This document shows, piece after piece, positions 59,255 to 64,000 of a stretch of DNA of 64,000 nt; the stretch's first letter is position 1, and each line of letters begins with the position of its first letter. A program made the position numbers and the translations under genes. The notes under the pieces are model-generated. The model was not told where the DNA came from and made no database searches. It saw nothing but the letters and a program-made list of their open reading frames with translations. The stretch lies in the NCBI RefSeq assembly GCF_047496725.1, contig NC_132983.1, positions 7,256,501 to 7,320,500 of the forward strand. The letters are read 5' to 3'. Source of the stretch: Anoplolepis gracilipes (lineage: Eukaryota > Arthropoda > Insecta > Hymenoptera > Formicidae).

Positions 59255-59560
59255 AATTAATCCATTCGACGAGGCAAAATTTCTGATAGATACAGGTAGT
59301 GAAATAACAATGATATCCGAAAGTAAACTTAAGAATGAAAATGTAACGCGAGATAAAAGAATAGAAATAGTAGGCATAAATCAAACTGTATGTAATAGCC
59401 TTATTCAGTAAACACAAAATTTCAAAATAAACTACATAAAATACAGGTAGTAAAAGACAATTTTATAAGAGATGTCGATGGTATTTTAGGAACAGATTTA
59501 TTATACGCGCATAAATTTGAACTAACAAATAATTGCTTAAAATTAGGCAATATATTAAAG
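59255..59560 (+). pseudogene. Errantivirus protease region
   Basis: KFLIDTGSEITMIS near 59280 is an intact retropepsin active site. A frameshift or stop lies near 59408; a later frame has DGILGTDLL, the second conserved region. Confidence 0.65.
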
Positions 59561-59579
59561 AAAGTAAAATATGAATTAA

Positions 59580-60658
59580 GTAAAGATCAAAAATCTGTAT
59601 TAGTTATATTTGACAATGATATTGGGTCTATCACTAGGCTTAACCAAGAAAACAATCCAAATCTTTCAAATCATTTAACAAATAAAATATCCGAAATAAT
59701 GCCGTACGATGAGTCACTTATTTTTACATTAAACAAATGCGAGATTGATTTACAGAGATTAAAATTATTAAAGAATAATATTAGGCTTAATCACATAAAT
59801 GAATCACGTAAAGAAATTAAAGATATAATTTTATCGTATCACGACATATTCACTCTTTCTAACGATCCATTTCTGTTATCTCCTATACTTGAGCATGAAA
59901 TAAAAACAACCGATGAAATATCAATACAAACCAAATAGATATCCACCGATTCATCAAAAAGAGATTAAACGACAAATAAAAGATTGCTAAAGGAATACTG
60001 CGTGATAGCGACTCACCTAATAACTCACTGCTTTGGATAGTTCCAAAAAAACAAGATTCTTCAGGAAAAAGAAAGTAGAGATTAGTAATAGATTATCGGA
60101 AACTAAATGATAAAATCATTCAAGATAATTACCCACTACCTAATATTGATGAAATAATTGATAAACTCGGGAACGCTCGTTATTTTAGCGCATTTGACTT
60201 AAGATCCGGTTTCACCAGATCGGTATGAAACAAGAGGACATTAAAAAGACTGCGTTTTCTACTCAGGATGGCCATTACGAATATATGCGTATGCCATTCG
60301 GTTAAGAAACGCGCCACCTACCTTTCAAAGGATGATGAATAAAGGACTAAAAGGTCTGATCGGAAATAACTGTTTTGTCTACATCGATGATATAGTATAC
60401 GGACATACAATTGAAGAACATAATAAAAACTTAAAAATACTATTTGAACGTTTAAGGCAATGCGGTCTAAAAATTCAACCTGACAAATGCGAGTATTTAA
60501 AACCTGAATTAGCCTATCACGGACACATAATATCTGCTGAAGGTATAAAACCGAATCCAGAACGAGTCAATAAAATTAAAAATTATCCTAAACCAAAGAA
60601 CGAAAAAGAAATTAAACAATTTTTAGGACTTTGCTCTTATAGAAAATTCATAGTTTAA
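59580..60658 (+). pseudogene. Errantivirus reverse transcriptase, broken
   Basis: RLVIDYRKLNDKI (60079), DNYPLPNIDEIIDKLG, FSAFDLRSGF and CFVYIDDIVY (60380, the YxDD site) are visible. Stops near 59937 and 60078 and frameshifts near 60215 and 60305 interrupt it. The end of the thumb/connection is disrupted by an inverted duplication. Confidence 0.8.
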
Positions 60659-60887
60659 TTTCTTTTTCGTTCTTTGGTTTAGGATAATTTTTAATTTTAT
60701 TGACTCGTTCTGGATTCGGTTTTATACCTTCAGCAGATATTATGTGTCCGTGATAGGCTAATTCAGGTTTTAAATACTTGCATTTGTCAGGTTGAATTTT
60801 TAGGCCGCATTGTCTTAAACGTTCAAATAGTATTTTTAAGTTTTCATTATGTTCTTCAATTGTATGTCCGTATACTATATCATCGAT
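60383..60887. repeat. 235-bp inverted duplication within the reverse transcriptase
   Basis: 60383-60617 and 60653-60887 are inverse copies with very few differences, separated by 35 bp. The coding continues after 60887 where it left off before 60650, so the second arm is an insertion. Confidence 0.85.
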
Positions 60888-60889
60888 CT

Positions 60890-61931
60890 AGACAAAAGTA
60901 AAATTGCAAAACCAATAAATAAGCTATTAAAGAAAGATCAAAAATTTAAATGAATAAACGAACAAGACGACGCTTTTTTAAAACTTAAACAAATGCTAAT
61001 TGAAGACCCTGTACTACAATATCCTAACTGGAAAGAGCCATTTATACTCACTACAGACGCCAGCAATTTTGCACTAGGAGTCGTGCTTTTCCAAGGAAGA
61101 ACTGGTAATGACCGACCATTAGCATATGCATCCAGAACATTAAACAAGGCGGAAGCCCGGTATACGACAACAGGAAAGGAACTACTAGCAATTGTATGGA
61201 CGATACGACACTTTCACCAATATCTTTATGGACGAAAATTTACAATCGTGACAGATCATCGACCATTAATATGGCTAATGAATATAAAAGATCCGAACTC
61301 TCGCCTGATGCGATGGAGACTAAAACTTTTAGAGTATGACTATGAAATTATCTACAAACCAGGAAAAATCAACACTAACGCTGATGCTCTTTCCAGAATG
61401 AATGTTAACGCTATTGAAGACTTTCACAGAAAATTAGATGAATACCTGAAATTTTATGGGGATGTTTTGGAAGGCGACATACAAGACGAGTTTACCTATC
61501 TAAAAGAACAAGTGGAATCACTACCTTCGAAAGACTCGAGAGACGAACAAACACGTCAAGCATCCCCAAAACAAAGAGAAAAATTAAGGATAAAAAATCA
61601 TGTAACAATTAAACATGGAACTAATAAAGGTTCTCTTACTATCATGTATTTATGGAAACCACCAGAACTGATAAAGAAAGATATAATATTTCTAGATCCG
61701 GGCGAGACAAGAAATTACAAACAGAAAATAATAAATTTCTTGATAGGAGACGACAAAATTATAAATGTAATTACAGAAAAGAAACACGAACTGGAATTTG
61801 CTGATATAGCAGCGGAAATAGAGCTAACAATATATTTTTCAAGACCAGAACCATCAAATAAAGAAAGAATAATTCAGGAAGCACATAGCTCAGAGCTTGG
61901 AGAACACTTTGGCGTAGAAAAACAGTATTAA
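60890..61931 (+). pseudogene. Errantivirus RNase H and start of integrase
   Basis: A 312-aa frame from 60993: ILTTDASNFALGVVLFQ (RNase H Asp), ATGKELLAIVW-like TTGKELLAIVW (Glu), IVTDHRPLIWL (Asp) and NTNADALSRM. All acidic residues are present. The frame then enters a spacer and the integrase N-terminal His region (EAHSSELGEHFG) before a stop at 61931. Confidence 0.8.
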
Positions 61932-62775
61932 AAATACAAAAGGACTATACTTGGAAAGGAATTTATCAAGACGTCAAAAAATTTATCAAAAACTGCGAAT
62001 CTGTCAAAGAAATAAAAACACAGAAAAACAACCATATAAACAGCAAAGAGTGGATATCTCAACAAAACCCATTGAAAAGGTATCGCTTGACATTGTAGGA
62101 TCTCTGCAACAAACGGAACAAGGAAATCAATACATCCTCGTTATGCAATATTATTTAACTCGATACATGATTTGCACTAATTGACAAATCAACAGTTGCA
62201 ATAATAAAAGCATTTTGGAGTTCATGGCTTAGAATATTTGAAAAACCAAAAGAAATCCTAACAGACAATGCAAAGGAGTTTATGAGTCAAGAGTTCAATG
62301 AATTTTATAGAAGAATGAAGACAAAACAAACCCTTACCTTCATATATCCCTTAATCAAATGGAAAAAGCGAAAGAAGTCACACAATATTAAAAGAATATC
62401 TTAGACATTACTCCATTTCTGAAAATCCTTGGAATCTATTACTACCAAAAGCAATGCTAGCATATAATACTGCTCAAAACAGAATGACCGGTTATACACC
62501 TTTTGAAATGCTAATAGGATACGAAGCTAACTCCATTTTAGAAGAAATAAATGAAGAAGAAGAAATACAACATTTGCAGGAGAGAAGAAAGTTTGAACAA
62601 GAAAACAAATTAAAAGAAGTAAGAGAAAAATTAGAACACAATCAGCCTTCTACTTCCTATGATAACCTAGAACCAATCCTTCCAAAAATGAAAGTCTTAA
62701 CCAAAAATTACATAGCCACAGGTTTGCAACCTTGTTGGAAAGAACCTAACCTAATCTTACGAGGTCATTAAAACT
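61900..62775 (+). pseudogene. Errantivirus integrase, broken
   Basis: The zinc Cys pair lies in a frame giving NCESCQRNKN-like remnants near 61990. VSLDIVGSLQQ (62085) and LTDNAKEF (62265) hold two catalytic Asps; the Glu region near 62360 is frameshifted. The C-terminal frame 62454-62771 has MLAYNTAQNRMTGYTPFEML. Confidence 0.7.
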
Positions 62776-62879
62776 CTACCAGTGATAGTAAATGAAAATG
62801 GAAGACAAGTGACTCATCATCGGACAAACGTAAAGGTATTTAAACATAAAGATTTAAACATAATTATTACAGAAAGCAG

Positions 62880-64000
62880 CGATGATGAAGAAAATTAAAC
62901 TCATTATTATGATACTACTCATTTTGACGACCACGGTATACGTTAACGGACTTGAACAGAAAGGCGACAATAAATATCGTATAACAAGACTTGATAATAA
63001 TGAAAATATAGTCCTAGAAGGATTAGGTTAAGCTCAACTCTACCATGAAGAATAGAAACTCATAATAAGCTTTGATTTTTCACATATAGAAATCGATTTA
63101 AACGCGATCAATACAATACCGTATATAGATACGTTCTAAATAATCTATGCATGAAAAACACTAGAAATGGAGAAAAATTCATATGTTCTTCTTTTCAACG
63201 AATCTCAAAACGAATTAATACTTTTAATAACGTTCGGGAAGAGCTAAGAAATACCTCCCATCTTACGAGATTAGACAGCAACTCCTCACGAATCAAAAGA
63301 AATCTATTCGATTTTATCGGAGAAGTTAGCAAAATCCTGTTTGGTACGCTAAATGCATCAGATGCGACGTACTATAATAACGAAATAGACAAATTGTACA
63401 ATGATCAAAAATAAATAGTACACTATATAAGGAAACAAGTATTATACTAAACTCCATAGGTTCCAGTATAACCAACCTAAATAAATCTCAAGAACAGATA
63501 AATGTTATAATAAGTTTAATAAAGTACGTGATTTAAGTAGAAGTAATGAAATGAATATTCAAATAAATGAATTAATATTTGACATAGAATTAGATAATGG
63601 AATTAAAAGATAAAATAAAGCGTATAGAAGAACTTGCTTACGGTGCCCAACATGGCACAATTAAACCTTATATTTTAACTCCTGAAAGATTGTTTTAAAT
63701 ACTCAGAACACATGAACATGTAAGAAATTTTCCGGTAAAACTAGAAAAAAAAATTATTTAACATTAATTGATATTTGCGAAATAAATGTAATCCTAAATG
63801 GAAAAAGAATAATAATAGAAATGAAAATTCCATTGTTAGAAGAAGCAAAATTAAACGTAAAACGAGTAATAACTTTACCTGTTCATAAATGGCTATTTCA
63901 ATCAATAATTGATACCAAGAATAGATTTATATTGTTAGACGAGATGCAAATTTACTTCCGTAACAGAACTAGAGTTAGAAAAAGGAAGAAAATTAAGAGC
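62880..64000 (+). pseudogene. Errantivirus envelope-like gene, broken
   Basis: Starts at about 62886 with a signal-peptide-like hydrophobic stretch (LIIMILLILTTTVYVNG). A later frame (63151-63414) has a basic cleavage-type site RIKR followed by a hydrophobic segment ending LFGTL, the layout of baculovirus-F-like errantiviral envelope proteins. Multiple stops and frameshifts, so no functional protein; the 3' end is outside the window. Confidence 0.65.

Larger units (their letters stand above)
57560..64000 (+). mobile_element. Gypsy/errantivirus provirus, runs off the window
   Basis: Gag, protease, reverse transcriptase, RNase H, integrase and an envelope-like gene follow in order on the plus strand. 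All have stops or frameshifts. The order and the env with a cleavage-site-plus-fusion-segment pattern fit insect errantiviruses (Metaviridae). Confidence 0.8.

Overview
The window looks like a piece of an insect genome, most likely an ant or other hymenopteran. It is AT-rich and spliced (GT-AG introns in several transposon genes), carries a short TTAGG-type run (about 38419-38436), and is packed with transposon families common in ant genomes. I recognise no host gene and no tRNA or rRNA gene. Almost everything is mobile DNA, mostly broken, stacked by insertion of one element into another.

Layout. (1) 1-7122: the right part of a Polinton/Maverick (adintovirus-like) element, copy A: PLA2-domain capsid protein, packaging ATPase, DUF8207-like protein, fibre-like protein, repeat coiled-coil protein, chromodomain integrase, truncated DNA polymerase B. 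Minisatellite-rich subterminal sequence follows to about 8150. (2) 8199-32763: a P-element/THAP9-like transposase gene split by three insertions: a TA-flanked palindromic MITE (8325-8973) in intron 1, a non-LTR retrotransposon (10262-13206, 12-bp target duplication), and an inverted-repeat element X (13652-31732). X contains two nested MITEs and a nearly complete 16.2-kb Polinton, copy B (15217-31408, about 0.5-kb terminal repeats, 6-bp target duplication). Copy B's capsid gene is cut by a Penelope-like element (18150-19887). (3) 32764-38775: AT-rich sequence, a gypsy-type gag-protease relic, a short hairpin MITE and a 392-bp tandem repeat. (4) 38776-40874: a decayed EnSpm/CACTA-like transposase. 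(5) About 40825-48730: a foldback (FB-NOF/Mutator-like) element whose inverted arms carry a ubiquitin-protease-like domain. (6) 48731-53226: copies of an ORF1-bearing non-LTR element, one inside a TA-flanked MITE. (7) 53304-54071: a stray Polinton terminus. (8) 56250-57223: a second copy of the first MITE. (9) About 57560-64000: an env-containing gypsy/errantivirus provirus running off the window.

How the genes work together. In Polinton B the major capsid, penton, adenain-like protease and PLA2 proteins are morphogenesis genes on the minus strand. The ATPase, DUF8207-like, fibre-like, coiled-coil and integrase genes run on the plus strand, and PolB runs back on the minus strand. This is a virus-like gene set plus an integration module. 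At each end of the element sits a small acidic protein with a CXXC-X29-CXXC zinc-binding pattern, the spacing of papillomavirus E7 proteins. This pair is the most interesting signal in the window. Most genes in both copies carry stops or frameshifts, so these are old endogenised elements.
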